This document shows, piece by piece, positions 10,608 through 19,316 of a DNA stretch of 64,000 nucleotides. Origin of the DNA: Lysobacteraceae bacterium NML08-0793 (GTDB lineage Bacteria > Pseudomonadota > Gammaproteobacteria > Xanthomonadales > Xanthomonadaceae); the NCBI GenBank assembly GCA_002798275.1, contig NWQR01000002.1, positions 496,001 to 560,000 on the forward strand, written 5' to 3'. A program made the translations under genes and the position numbers. The notes beneath the pieces were generated by a model. The model saw only the letters and a program-made list of their open reading frames with translations, did no database searches and had not been told where the DNA came from. Each line of letters starts with the position of its first letter. Position 1 is the first letter of the stretch.

Positions 10608-10999
10608 GCGCCGATTGTATCAGGCACGAATGGCGTGCCTTGGTGGAAGCGCATAACCCAACTATTCGCGGTGCGTGTCCACAGGGAGGAGCGATGCGAG
10701 TATTCCAATTCTCCGGTTTCTCGCCTCACGATGCTGTCGTACAGCAGCTGTGCGGTATCGGCATTCAGAAGGCGCACCTGAAGATTAGACAGCGGCAAAC
10801 GGCAACCGATGGTCTGCGGCGTTGTGGCTAGGCACTGCGCCCGGTTGTAGATCCGCCCGGAGCGCCCCAGCTCGATGAAGTCGGTAGCCAAATGTTGCGC
10901 CATGAACTTCGGATCAAATCGAGTTTCCGCCCGCCACATGGCCTCTTCCAGCGATATCAATACCGCAACATCCGCCGGGCTTAGTTCACTCTGCTGCAT
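10604..10999 (-). CDS. DUF4440/SnoaL-like (NTF2-fold) protein
   Basis: 131 residues with the plan of a small NTF2-like fold: an N-terminal helix (LISLEEAMWRAETRFDPKFM), a strand pair with DFIELGRSGRIYNRAQ, and a C-terminal sheet containing YSHRSSLWTRTANSWVMRFHQGTPF. This matches DUF4440 proteins, a broad group of cytoplasmic binding or enzyme-like domains. I start at the ATG at 10999; a TTG seven codons earlier is possible. It lies 33 nt after acnD and overlaps the next gene by ATGA, so it is probably in the acnD transcript. A link to propionate metabolism is not established. Confidence 0.72.
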   Translation of the reverse strand: MQQSELSPADVAVLISLEEAMWRAETRFDPKFMAQHLATDFIELGRSGRIYNRAQCLATTPQTIGCRLPLSNLQVRLLNADTAQLLYDSIVRRETGELEYSHRSSLWTRTANSWVMRFHQGTPFVPDTIGA

Positions 11000-11032
11000 G
11001 GGCTGACCGGTGCCTTTCAATGCGAAAATCCA

Positions 11033-13645
11033 TCAACCCGCCTCGCCAGACAAGAAATCCTGGGCAAAGCGTTGCAGTACGCCGCCGGCTTCGTAGATCG
11101 AAACTTCTTCGTCCGAGTCCAGGCGGCATTTCACGGGGACTTGCATGCTTGAGCCATCGCGGCGGTGGATGATGAGGGTGAGTTCCGCGCCGGGTTTGCG
11201 CGCGCCTTCCACATCAAAGGTTTCGCTGCCGTCGATACCGTAGGTCTTGCGGCTTTCGCCGGGTTTGAACTCCAGCGGCAGCACGCCCATGCCAATGAGA
11301 TTGGTGCGATGGATGCGCTCAAAACCTTCGGCAACGATCGCCTCGACACCGGCAAGACGCACACCCTTGGCCGCCCAGTCGCGCGAGCTGCCCTGACCAT
11401 AGTCAGCCCCGGCGATGATGATGAGGTTCTGGCCGCGCTGCATATGGGTTTCAATCGCTTCCCACATCCGCATCACAGTGCCGTCCGGCTCCAGCCGGGT
11501 CAACGAGCCTTGTTTGACTTCGCCATCGACCACGGCCATTTCGTTGATGAGTTTGGGGTTGGCAAAGGTGGCACGCTGCGCGGTGAGGTGGTCGCCACGG
11601 TGGGTGGCGTAGGAATTAAAGTCTTCTTCCGGCAGGCCCATTTTGGCGAGGTATTCACCGGCGGCGCTGCTCGGCAAAATCGCGTTGCTGGGCGAGAGGT
11701 GGTCGGTGGTGATGTTGTCGCCCAGCACCGCCAGCGCACGCATCCCCTTGAGCGTGCGCTCACCGGCCAGTGCGCCTTCCCAATACGGCGGGCGGCGGAT
11801 ATAGGTGCTTTGCGGGCGCCAGTCATACAGCGGTTTTTCGGTGCTGCCGTTGTCCAGATGCAGTTTGAACATCGGCTCGTACACCGCGCGGAATTGCTCC
11901 GGCTTGACGCTGGCTTTCACCACCGCGTCGATTTCGGCATCAGAAGGCCAGATGTCTTTCAGGCGCACTTCATTGCCGTCGGCATCCACACCCAACACGT
12001 CTTTTTCGATATCAAAGCGCATGGTTCCGGCGATGGCATAGGCGATCACCAGCGGCGGGCTAGCAAGGAAGGCCTGCTTGGCGTAAGGGTGGATGCGGCC
12101 ATCGAAATTGCGGTTGCCCGACAGCACCGCGGTGGCATACAGGTCGCGTTCGATGATTTCGTTTTGAATCGCAGGCTCAAGCGCACCGCTCATGCCGTTG
12201 CAGGTGGTGCAGGCAAAGGCAACGATGCCAAACCCTAGCTTTTCCAGTTCCGGCAGCAGCCCGGCTTCTTGCAAGTACAGCTCGACCGCGCGCGAACCGG
12301 GGGCAAGCGAGGTTTTCACCCAGGGCTTGCGTATCAGCCCGCGTGCATTGGCGTTGCGGGCGAGCAAGCCTGCGGCAATCACATTGCGCGGGTTGGAGGT
12401 GTTGGTGCAGGAAGTAATCGCCGCGATGATGACCGCGCCATCGGGCAGCAGGCCCTGGGCTTCTTCGGCGCGCGCGGCGGCCAGTTTTTCACCATCGGCA
12501 ATGCCGCGTTCGGCCAGCGCGGTCACCGGCAGGCGGCGATGCGGGTTGGAAGGACCGGCCAGATTGCGGCTGACCGCGCCCAGGTCAAAGCGCAGCACGC
12601 GCTCGTATTCGGCGCTGGCCAAATCCTCTGCCCATAGACCGGTGGTTTTGGCATAGGTTTCCACCAGCTTGACTTGGGACTCCTCACGCCCGGTCAGGCG
12701 CAGATAGTCCAGGGTTTGCTGGTCGATATAGAACAACGCCGCCGTCGCGCCGTATTCCGGCGTCATATTGGAAATGGTGGCGCGATCGCCAATGGTCAGG
12801 TGCGCCGCACCCTCGCCAAAGAACTCCAGATACGCACCCACCACGCGCTCGGCACGCAGGAACTCGGTCAGCGCCAGCACGATGTCGGTCGCGGTAATCC
12901 CCGGCGCCGGTTTGCCAGTCAGCTCCACACCGACGATATCCGGAAGACGCATCCACGAGGCGCGGCCGAGCATCACGTTTTCGGCCTCAAGACCGCCCAC
13001 GCCAATGGCAATCACCCCCAGCGCATCGACATGCGGGGTATGGCTATCAGTGCCGACGCAGGTATCGGGGAAGGCCACGCCATCCTGCACATACACCACC
13101 GGCGACATTTTCTCCAAGTTGATTTGGTGCATGATGCCGTTGCCGGGCGGAATCACCTCGACATTGCCGAACGCGCCCTTGCACCAGTCGATGAAATGGA
13201 AACGGTCGGCATTGCGACGGTCTTCAATCGCGCGGTTCTTGGCAAACGCCTCCGGGTCGTAACCACCGCACTCCACCGCCAGCGAGTGATCCACAATCAA
13301 TTGCGTAGGCACCACCGGATTGATTTGTGCCGGGTCGCCACCGGCTTCGGCAATCGCATCGCGCAGGCCGGCCAAGTCCACAAACGCGGTCTGCCCGAGG
13401 ATGTCATGACACACCACCCGCACCGGGAACCACGGGAAATCCAAGTCACGGCGGCGCTCGATCAACTGGCCGAGATAATCGTTCAAGCGGGCAGGCTCGG
13501 CCCGGCGCACCAGATTCTCGGCATGCACGCGCGCGGTATAGGGCAGGCGCGCATACGCCCCCGGCGCGATGGCATCCACGGCGGCGCGGGCATCAAAAAA
13601 ATCAAGCGAAGTGTCAGGCAAAGGTTTGCGGAAAGCGGCGTTCAT
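11033..13645 (-). CDS. acnD: 2-methylcitrate dehydratase, Fe/S-dependent (AcnD)
   Basis: AcnD is an aconitase-family enzyme that dehydrates 2-methylcitrate to 2-methylaconitate in the methylcitrate cycle. The 870-residue length is normal for AcnD. Cluster and substrate motifs are visible: VGTDSHTPHVDALG, the Cys-containing AITSCTNTSNP, and FACTTCNGMSG, followed by the swivel domain with GADYGQGSSRDWAAKG and FERIHRTNLIGMGVLPL. The frame stays open 81 codons upstream of the ATG at 13645, but relatives begin MNxAYRKPLPG-like, matching MNAAFRKPLPDT here, so the shorter start is right. It is divergent from jetA with 172 nt between; prpC and prpB, its usual partners, lie on the far side of the jet operon. 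Confidence 0.95.
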   Translation of the reverse strand: MNAAFRKPLPDTSLDFFDARAAVDAIAPGAYARLPYTARVHAENLVRRAEPARLNDYLGQLIERRRDLDFPWFPVRVVCHDILGQTAFVDLAGLRDAIAEAGGDPAQINPVVPTQLIVDHSLAVECGGYDPEAFAKNRAIEDRRNADRFHFIDWCKGAFGNVEVIPPGNGIMHQINLEKMSPVVYVQDGVAFPDTCVGTDSHTPHVDALGVIAIGVGGLEAENVMLGRASWMRLPDIVGVELTGKPAPGITATDIVLALTEFLRAERVVGAYLEFFGEGAAHLTIGDRATISNMTPEYGATAALFYIDQQTLDYLRLTGREESQVKLVETYAKTTGLWAEDLASAEYERVLRFDLGAVSRNLAGPSNPHRRLPVTALAERGIADGEKLAAARAEEAQGLLPDGAVIIAAITSCTNTSNPRNVIAAGLLARNANARGLIRKPWVKTSLAPGSRAVELYLQEAGLLPELEKLGFGIVAFACTTCNGMSGALEPAIQNEIIERDLYATAVLSGNRNFDGRIHPYAKQAFLASPPLVIAYAIAGTMRFDIEKDVLGVDADGNEVRLKDIWPSDAEIDAVVKASVKPEQFRAVYEPMFKLHLDNGSTEKPLYDWRPQSTYIRRPPYWEGALAGERTLKGMRALAVLGDNITTDHLSPSNAILPSSAAGEYLAKMGLPEEDFNSYATHRGDHLTAQRATFANPKLINEMAVVDGEVKQGSLTRLEPDGTVMRMWEAIETHMQRGQNLIIIAGADYGQGSSRDWAAKGVRLAGVEAIVAEGFERIHRTNLIGMGVLPLEFKPGESRKTYGIDGSETFDVEGARKPGAELTLIIHRRDGSSMQVPVKCRLDSDEEVSIYEAGGVLQRFAQDFLSGEAG

Positions 13646-13817
13646 CAGTCTGGCGTCGTGCTGGGCTTTGGAAAGCGCGGATTTTAGCGCGCCAAGCTCG
13701 CGGCGCCTGCGCCGAAGCCTGGCCTGCCCACTGCCGAAAACAAAACCTGCAAGCGCCGCGCGCTTATCTGCGAAAATGCGCGCCGCAACGGGCATCGGCC
13801 CGGTTTTGGGAGCAGGC
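13646..13817. promoter_or_regulatory. Divergent acnD / jetA intergenic region
   Basis: These 172 nt must hold the acnD promoter and probably the jetA promoter. I see no convincing -35/-10 pair for either side and no clear inverted repeat. Both flanking frames stay open through it, which reflects GC bias rather than coding. Confidence 0.4.
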
Positions 13818-15269
13818 TTGACCACCACCACGCCGTCATTGTTTTCGGTGCTGCCCAGCGGGCTGTTCGGCCCGTTGGCCTCGGCCAACCGAGCGCATTA
13901 CTGGTTGCTGCTCTGCCGCCTGTTCGACGAGTTCTTCGGCCCCGATGCGCCGCTGCCGCCCAGCACTGGCCTGCCCCGGCGCGAAATTACCGCGGCGATT
14001 GAACGCTATCTGCTGGCCGATGACCCCTGGGAAGACGAGGACGGGCAAACCCTAGACACACCGCTGCCGGTGCGCGCCGGCCTCATCTACGAGCGCTTCC
14101 GCCATGCCGGTTGGTTGCGTCAGGAGCGCATCGGCGCACGCGAAATGGTGCAGATGCCGCGCGTGGTGCAAGAGCTGCTTTCACTGCTGCTGGAGTTCAC
14201 CGAAAACGGCCCGACCTTCGTTTCCACCCGGATGCGCTCGATTCAGGCGCAACTGAACGATGTCATGGAGGGCAAGGCCGCTGGCGATGCGCTGGACGAG
14301 GCTGCCGACCTCTCCCGCCGCCTGCTGGTGTCGCTGTCTTCGATGAGCCTGCAAGTGCGCGACCTGATGCCGGAATTGAGCCGCGCCAAATCCACCGCGC
14401 AATTTGCCCGGCAATGGTTCGAGCGCTATGTCAGCAAATTTTTCATCGGCGACTATGCCGAGCTGCACAAGGCCGATCACCCGCTGGCGCGGCGCAGCAT
14501 CATCATCTCGATGGTGCAGCAGCTGGAATATGGCGAACGCCGCGAAGCGCTGCGCGCCTGGTATGCCGAACACCTGTTTGCCGGCGATACCGAGCGCGCC
14601 GGACAACGCCTTGCCCGCAGCCTGCGCCGCCTGCGCGAGCTTGAGCGCATCGACGAATACCTCTGGCGGCTGGACGAAGATATTCGCCAGGCCAACCGCC
14701 GGGCGCTGGCGTTTCTCGATTACCGCCTGCGCGCACCGGATCGGCTCGACATCCTGCTGCGGCACGCCTGCCGCAATGTCCAGCATGCCCCGACCGATGC
14801 ACTGCGCCTACCGATTGCGCCGGGCGCATTGATGGACGAATCCCGACTGCGCCCGCCGCGGCAGAAGCCGCAACCGATTCCGCGCACCGCCAATGCCACA
14901 ACCCCGCCCACTCCCGAACAACTGGCGCGGCTGTCGCTATTGCGGCGCATCAAGCGCGCCCGTCTGGTTACGGCCGAGGACATGGCGCGCTATGTCGGCC
15001 GCCATCTGGATGGGCAGCACGAAGTGGACTCTGCCGCGCTGTCGGTTGCCAGTATCGAAGACCTGCGCGCCTATCAGACGCTGCTGACCTTGGCGCTGCG
15101 CAGTCGGCGCATCGGCGGCCTGCGCCGCGAGGATCCGATCAGCCGCCTGCTTCGCGGCTACCGGGTCGAGCTGCTGGAAACCGGACGCGATGACAACGGT
15201 TACCTGCGCGCACCGCGCTTTCGCATCGTGCGCCGCACGCACGCCCCTGATACCGGAACCCACGCATGA
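13818..15269 (+). CDS. jetA: Wadjet defence protein JetA (MksF/kleisin-like)
   Basis: First gene of a four-gene Wadjet-type operon. JetA is the kleisin-like subunit bridging the heads of the JetC SMC dimer in a complex that recognises and cuts small circular DNA such as plasmids. The 483-residue protein begins with LFSVLPSGLFGPLASANRA, resembling family N-termini, followed by a helix-rich region and basic C-terminal segments (LARLSLLRRIKRARLV, SRLLRGYRVELL). No ATG fits; the TTG at 13818 with GGAG 5 nt upstream is the best start, with GTG 13848 the alternative. It overlaps jetB by ATGA. The gene order and partners carry the call more than any single motif; the Wadjet subtype needs profile searches. 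Confidence 0.85.
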   Translation: MTTTTPSLFSVLPSGLFGPLASANRAHYWLLLCRLFDEFFGPDAPLPPSTGLPRREITAAIERYLLADDPWEDEDGQTLDTPLPVRAGLIYERFRHAGWLRQERIGAREMVQMPRVVQELLSLLLEFTENGPTFVSTRMRSIQAQLNDVMEGKAAGDALDEAADLSRRLLVSLSSMSLQVRDLMPELSRAKSTAQFARQWFERYVSKFFIGDYAELHKADHPLARRSIIISMVQQLEYGERREALRAWYAEHLFAGDTERAGQRLARSLRRLRELERIDEYLWRLDEDIRQANRRALAFLDYRLRAPDRLDILLRHACRNVQHAPTDALRLPIAPGALMDESRLRPPRQKPQPIPRTANATTPPTPEQLARLSLLRRIKRARLVTAEDMARYVGRHLDGQHEVDSAALSVASIEDLRAYQTLLTLALRSRRIGGLRREDPISRLLRGYRVELLETGRDDNGYLRAPRFRIVRRTHAPDTGTHA

Positions 15270-15904
15270 AACGCAGCTGGAACACCCTGAGCCAACAATC
15301 CAACGGCCTGTACACGGTGCAGGATTTCGAACGCGCCGCCTACCGTCTGGTGGTCGAGCAAGTGCTGTATGCCGGTGACCGTCACAGCCGTCTGGCCTAT
15401 CACCTGGTCGAAGACCATTACGAGGATTTCGTCGCCGCACTCGCGCCGCTGGGCATCCGCCTGGCGCGCAATGCGCATTACCGCTACCTGATTGCCCTGC
15501 CCGCACACAACGAAGGCGCGCCGGTAACGCTGGCCGAAACCCTGCTGTTGCTAGTGCTGCGCCAGCGTTATGACGAAGCCATGCGACAGGGCATGGTGGA
15601 AGACGAAGGCGCGGTAACGGTAGCGCTGCCGGAATTGCAAGAAGCCTATCAGGCGCTGACCGGGCGCGAGATGCCCGACAGCGGCGCCCTGCGCGAACTG
15701 GCGCGCACCCTCAAGCGCTGGGGCGTCTGCCGCCTGATCGAATCCGATCCAGACGATGCGCAACCCTTCCATCTGCAAGTGCGCCCGGCGATTGTGGAAA
15801 TCCTTGGCGAGCACTGGCTGCAACGGCTGGCGCAGCATGGCGGTGATGAACAAGAAGGCGATGCCGCCGATGACAACCACGAGGCCGATGATGTATCTGC
15901 TTGA
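15266..15904 (+). CDS. jetB: Wadjet defence protein JetB (DUF4194, MksE/KITE-like)
   Basis: 212 residues matching DUF4194: YTVQDFERAAYRLVVEQVL at the N-terminus, RLARNAHYRYLIALPA in the middle, TLAETLLLLVLRQRYDEAM in the helical core, and a winged-helix-like part with GALRELARTLKRWGVCRLIE. The C-terminal tail (DEQEGDAADDNHEADD) is strongly acidic. KITE subunits bind the kleisin (JetA) and help SMC complexes grip DNA. It overlaps jetA by four bases and its 3' end overlaps jetC by 14 nt, so the stoichiometry is set by coupled translation. Confidence 0.92.
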   Translation: MKRSWNTLSQQSNGLYTVQDFERAAYRLVVEQVLYAGDRHSRLAYHLVEDHYEDFVAALAPLGIRLARNAHYRYLIALPAHNEGAPVTLAETLLLLVLRQRYDEAMRQGMVEDEGAVTVALPELQEAYQALTGREMPDSGALRELARTLKRWGVCRLIESDPDDAQPFHLQVRPAIVEILGEHWLQRLAQHGGDEQEGDAADDNHEADDVSA

Positions 15905-18900
15905 ACGTATCCATCTGGTGCAATTTTTCCTGTTCGAGGCGCAAACCCTAGAACTGGATGCCACCAGCGCCATCATCGCCCCCAATGGCGCCGGCAAGAG
16001 CGCGCTGCTCGATGCGCTGCAAATCGTCTTGCTGGGCGGCGACCGCAGCCGTATCCGTTTCAACGCGCAAGCAGGCGGCAGCCATCGCGCCCGCAGCATC
16101 CGCGACTACTGTCTGGGCGTGTTTCGCAGCGGCGATGAAGGCCGCAAACGGCGCACCGCCACCACCTATATCTCGCTGGTGTTCCGCGATGGCGAAAGCG
16201 GCGATGTGCTGACCGCCGGCATCGCGCTGGGCGCCTCGGCGGACGAAGCCGATCACCGCCTGCATGGCCTATACCTGCTGCCGGGCGTGGCGCTGGAACT
16301 GGACGACCATATCGAGCAGGTCAAAGGCAAAGAGCTGCCACTGGCCTGGAGCACCTTCCGCGAAATGGCCGCACGCCGTTGCAAGGCGGTCGGCAGCGCA
16401 TTCGAGCAACATAGCGTGGCCGAACGCTTCGTCAAGGATTTGCTGTTTCGTCTGCGCGGCGCAGGCAGCGCCACCCCGGATGTCAATGCCTACCGCAAAG
16501 CATTTTTGAACGCGCTGAACCTGCAACGGGTTGAGGATATCGACCTGTTCGTGCGCACCTTGGTGGCTGAAGACCGGCCAACCGATATCGCCCGTTTCCG
16601 CGCCCTGCTGGAAAGCTTCCGGCAAATCCGCGACCGCATCGAACAGGTACGCCAGCGCATCGACGCGGCCAGCGGCGTGGAACTGCAATACTCGAAAATC
16701 GCCACGCAAGCGGTGCGCGCCGCCTCATATCGCGCCCTGGCCGCCGAATATGCGCGCGACCTGTATGCCGAACAAATCGACGCGGCCGAAACCCAATGCC
16801 AACAGGCGCAGGACACCCAAGCCCGCTTGCAGCGCCAACTGCAAGAAGAACGCAGCCAGCGCGATTTGACCCGCGAAGAACATCAACGCGCCCAAGCGCA
16901 ACTACAAGGCAATGCCGGTTACGGCGAGCAGGCGCATTTTGATGAAATCAGCGCCCGCGACCGCGAGCGCCTGCAACACATCAAGGCCGAGCTGCTGCGC
17001 GAAACCGCCTTTATCCGCGACCAGTTTGCCGCCCTGCAAACACAGGGTGCCGCCCCGACCGCCGAGAGCATCGCCGCCCATTCGCTGTGGAGCAACTGGC
17101 ATGCAGCGCTCCTGGCACTACCCGAGCAGGCGCCGCTGCCCTGGCCACAGGCGCAGATGTTCGATGAAGCCCGCAAGGCGCTGGCCGCAGCCGCGCCGCT
17201 GATCGAACAACTCGGTCAACACATCCACACACTGCGCGAAGCGCAGGAAAAAGCCAGCGGCCGCCTGAACAGCGCGCAGCAAAACAAGAAGCGTCTGGCT
17301 TCCGGGCAGTCGGAACTGGGCGCCGATGCTGCCCGGTTGATGAGCTATCTGCGCGAGGCCGGCATCGACGCCCGCCCGGTTTGCGACCTGGTCGAAGTCA
17401 GTGACAAACGCTGGCAACCGGCCATCGAAGCCTATCTGCGCAGCAATGTCGAAGCCCTGTTGATTCCCGAGGCCGATGAAGCCCGCGCCACCGCCGTGTA
17501 TCGCAATCTCTCCGGCGCCCGCACGGTATATGGCGTGAAGCTGGCGCTGGCAAGCCAAGCACGCCGTTCACGCGGCGCGCAACCGCCGCGCGAAGGCAGC
17601 GTGGCCGCCCTCATCACCGGCATCCATCCCGATGCGCTGGCCTTTTTGCGCCGCCAGCTGGGCGAATTGCACTGCGTGGAAACCGAGGCTGAACTGGTCA
17701 ACCATCCGCAGGCGCTCAGCCGCGACGGCCTGCTCGCGCGCGGCGGCAGCATCGAACGGTTGCGTCTGCCAGCGGCAAGTGATTTGAAAATCGGCGCCCA
17801 TGACAACCGCAACCGCCTGCGCGTGCTGCAAGAAGAAATCGAAGCTGCCGAAAGCCAACTGCGCGAAATCACCCCCAAGCTGCAACAGGCCACCCGGCAG
17901 CAAAACGCGCTGGCGCGACTGGCCGATGCCGAAGGCGTGGCGCAGGCGCTGCATGCGCGCGCGCACGAATATCAACAAGCCCTGCAACGCTATCGCCATA
18001 GCGAAGAAAGCCGCAGCGCCCGCCTTGATCCGGATTTGCTGCGCCTTTCCGAACTCACCCAACATCTGAAAACACGGCTCGATACTCACGAGCAGCAACT
18101 GGAAACCCTGATTGCCCAACAAGCCGTGGCGCAACGCCAGCATGAAGATCAGCAACGCCTGCTCGATGGCCTGCGCCAGCAGCAAGCCCAGGTTATCCAA
18201 CACGCCGTGCAAGCCTTCCGCGATGCCGATGTCGATCCCAATCTGGTCGAGCGCTACCGTGAAGAATTGGACGAAAAGTTCGAGGCGCTGGAAGCGCGCC
18301 GCAGCGCCTGCGAACGCCGCGTCGAAGACAGCGACAAGCAGCGCGAGCGGCTGTTGCCCGAGGCTTGGAGCGCACTTTCGCAATACGCCCGCGACCACGG
18401 CCTGACACTGGCCTTTGACGGCAGCGCATGGCGGCCTGCGCAAAGCCTGCTGCAACGGGAGCTTGCGCAACTGCGCGATACCGAACTGGTGCGCTATCAG
18501 GATGAAGCCAAACACGCCTATGACACGGCGGTGGAAACCTTCCGCGCCAATGTCGCCGCCGCGCTCAATGACAACTTCAGCCGACTGCGCGAACAAATCA
18601 ACACCTTGAATCGCGTCCTGCGCAGCAGCCCGCCGTTTTCCAACAACGAGCGCTATCAGTTCCATTACGAGGTCGTGCCCGAGTTCAGAGAGCTGGCCAG
18701 TTTCATCAAGCGCGCCGCCGATGTCGGCGAGGAAGACAATCTGTTCGGCAGCGCCGGTGAAGTCCCGGCCGCCTTCCGCGAGCTGGTCGAAGACGATATC
18801 GCCACCGCCCGGCACACTTCGCCGCTGGATGATTACCGCCGCTTCTTCCGCTTTGAAGTGCGTATCCAACAAGATGAGCGCGTCATCGGCACGCTGAGCG

Positions 18901-19316
18901 AGCGCATGCGTTCTGGCTCGGGTGGTGAACACCGCGCCCCGCTGTATGTCATCGCCGGCGCCGCACTGGCGGCCGCCTATGGCAAGAGCGAGGCCAACCC
19001 CGGGGGCATCGGCCTGATTTTGCTCGACGAATTTGGCGACAAAATCGACGCGCAAAACGCCCGCGCCACCACCAATTACCTGCGCTCATTGGGGCTGCAA
19101 CTGATACTGGCCGCCCCCGATACCGCACAGGGCACCCTGTCGGGCGTGCTGGAAAGCTATATCGAGTTGTTCCGCGATGGCGACTTGCTCCAGGCCGAGC
19201 GCATCGAAGTGCAGGCCGCCGCCCGCGAGTTGCTGCTGTCCGACCAGTTCGATGTGCACCCGCATCTATTGGCCGAAGAAACCGAGCGCATCCGCCGCCA
19301 ACAGCCCGCCGCATGA
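15891..19316 (+). CDS. jetC: Wadjet defence ATPase JetC (SMC/MksB-like)
   Basis: The SMC-like motor of the system. In 1141 residues it shows an N-terminal head with Walker A (APNGAGKSALLDAL, residues 30-42), long coiled-coil arms rich in Gln/Arg/Glu (about 220-480 and 620-880), a central hinge-like segment (around 490-560, RPVCDLVEVSDKRWQPAIEA), then the C-terminal head with the signature SGSGGEHRAPL (about 1008-1018) and Walker B GLILLDEFGDKID (about 1040). MukB/MksB-type SMCs of this kind extrude DNA loops by ATP hydrolysis. GAGG stands 6 nt before the ATG at 15891; an ATG one codon earlier is also possible. The stop overlaps the jetD start by ATGA. Confidence 0.95.
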   Translation: MYLLERIHLVQFFLFEAQTLELDATSAIIAPNGAGKSALLDALQIVLLGGDRSRIRFNAQAGGSHRARSIRDYCLGVFRSGDEGRKRRTATTYISLVFRDGESGDVLTAGIALGASADEADHRLHGLYLLPGVALELDDHIEQVKGKELPLAWSTFREMAARRCKAVGSAFEQHSVAERFVKDLLFRLRGAGSATPDVNAYRKAFLNALNLQRVEDIDLFVRTLVAEDRPTDIARFRALLESFRQIRDRIEQVRQRIDAASGVELQYSKIATQAVRAASYRALAAEYARDLYAEQIDAAETQCQQAQDTQARLQRQLQEERSQRDLTREEHQRAQAQLQGNAGYGEQAHFDEISARDRERLQHIKAELLRETAFIRDQFAALQTQGAAPTAESIAAHSLWSNWHAALLALPEQAPLPWPQAQMFDEARKALAAAAPLIEQLGQHIHTLREAQEKASGRLNSAQQNKKRLASGQSELGADAARLMSYLREAGIDARPVCDLVEVSDKRWQPAIEAYLRSNVEALLIPEADEARATAVYRNLSGARTVYGVKLALASQARRSRGAQPPREGSVAALITGIHPDALAFLRRQLGELHCVETEAELVNHPQALSRDGLLARGGSIERLRLPAASDLKIGAHDNRNRLRVLQEEIEAAESQLREITPKLQQATRQQNALARLADAEGVAQALHARAHEYQQALQRYRHSEESRSARLDPDLLRLSELTQHLKTRLDTHEQQLETLIAQQAVAQRQHEDQQRLLDGLRQQQAQVIQHAVQAFRDADVDPNLVERYREELDEKFEALEARRSACERRVEDSDKQRERLLPEAWSALSQYARDHGLTLAFDGSAWRPAQSLLQRELAQLRDTELVRYQDEAKHAYDTAVETFRANVAAALNDNFSRLREQINTLNRVLRSSPPFSNNERYQFHYEVVPEFRELASFIKRAADVGEEDNLFGSAGEVPAAFRELVEDDIATARHTSPLDDYRRFFRFEVRIQQDERVIGTLSERMRSGSGGEHRAPLYVIAGAALAAAYGKSEANPGGIGLILLDEFGDKIDAQNARATTNYLRSLGLQLILAAPDTAQGTLSGVLESYIELFRDGDLLQAERIEVQAAARELLLSDQFDVHPHLLAEETERIRRQQPAA

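Noticed and set aside
13569-13817. Long N-terminal extension of jetA from an ATG inside acnD
   Set aside because: It overlaps acnD on the other strand and has no JetA-like sequence before LFSVLP.
13646-13888. 81-codon N-terminal extension of acnD
   Set aside because: Relatives start at MNxAxRKPLP; the extension is Arg-rich, begins at TTG and overlaps the jetA start region.
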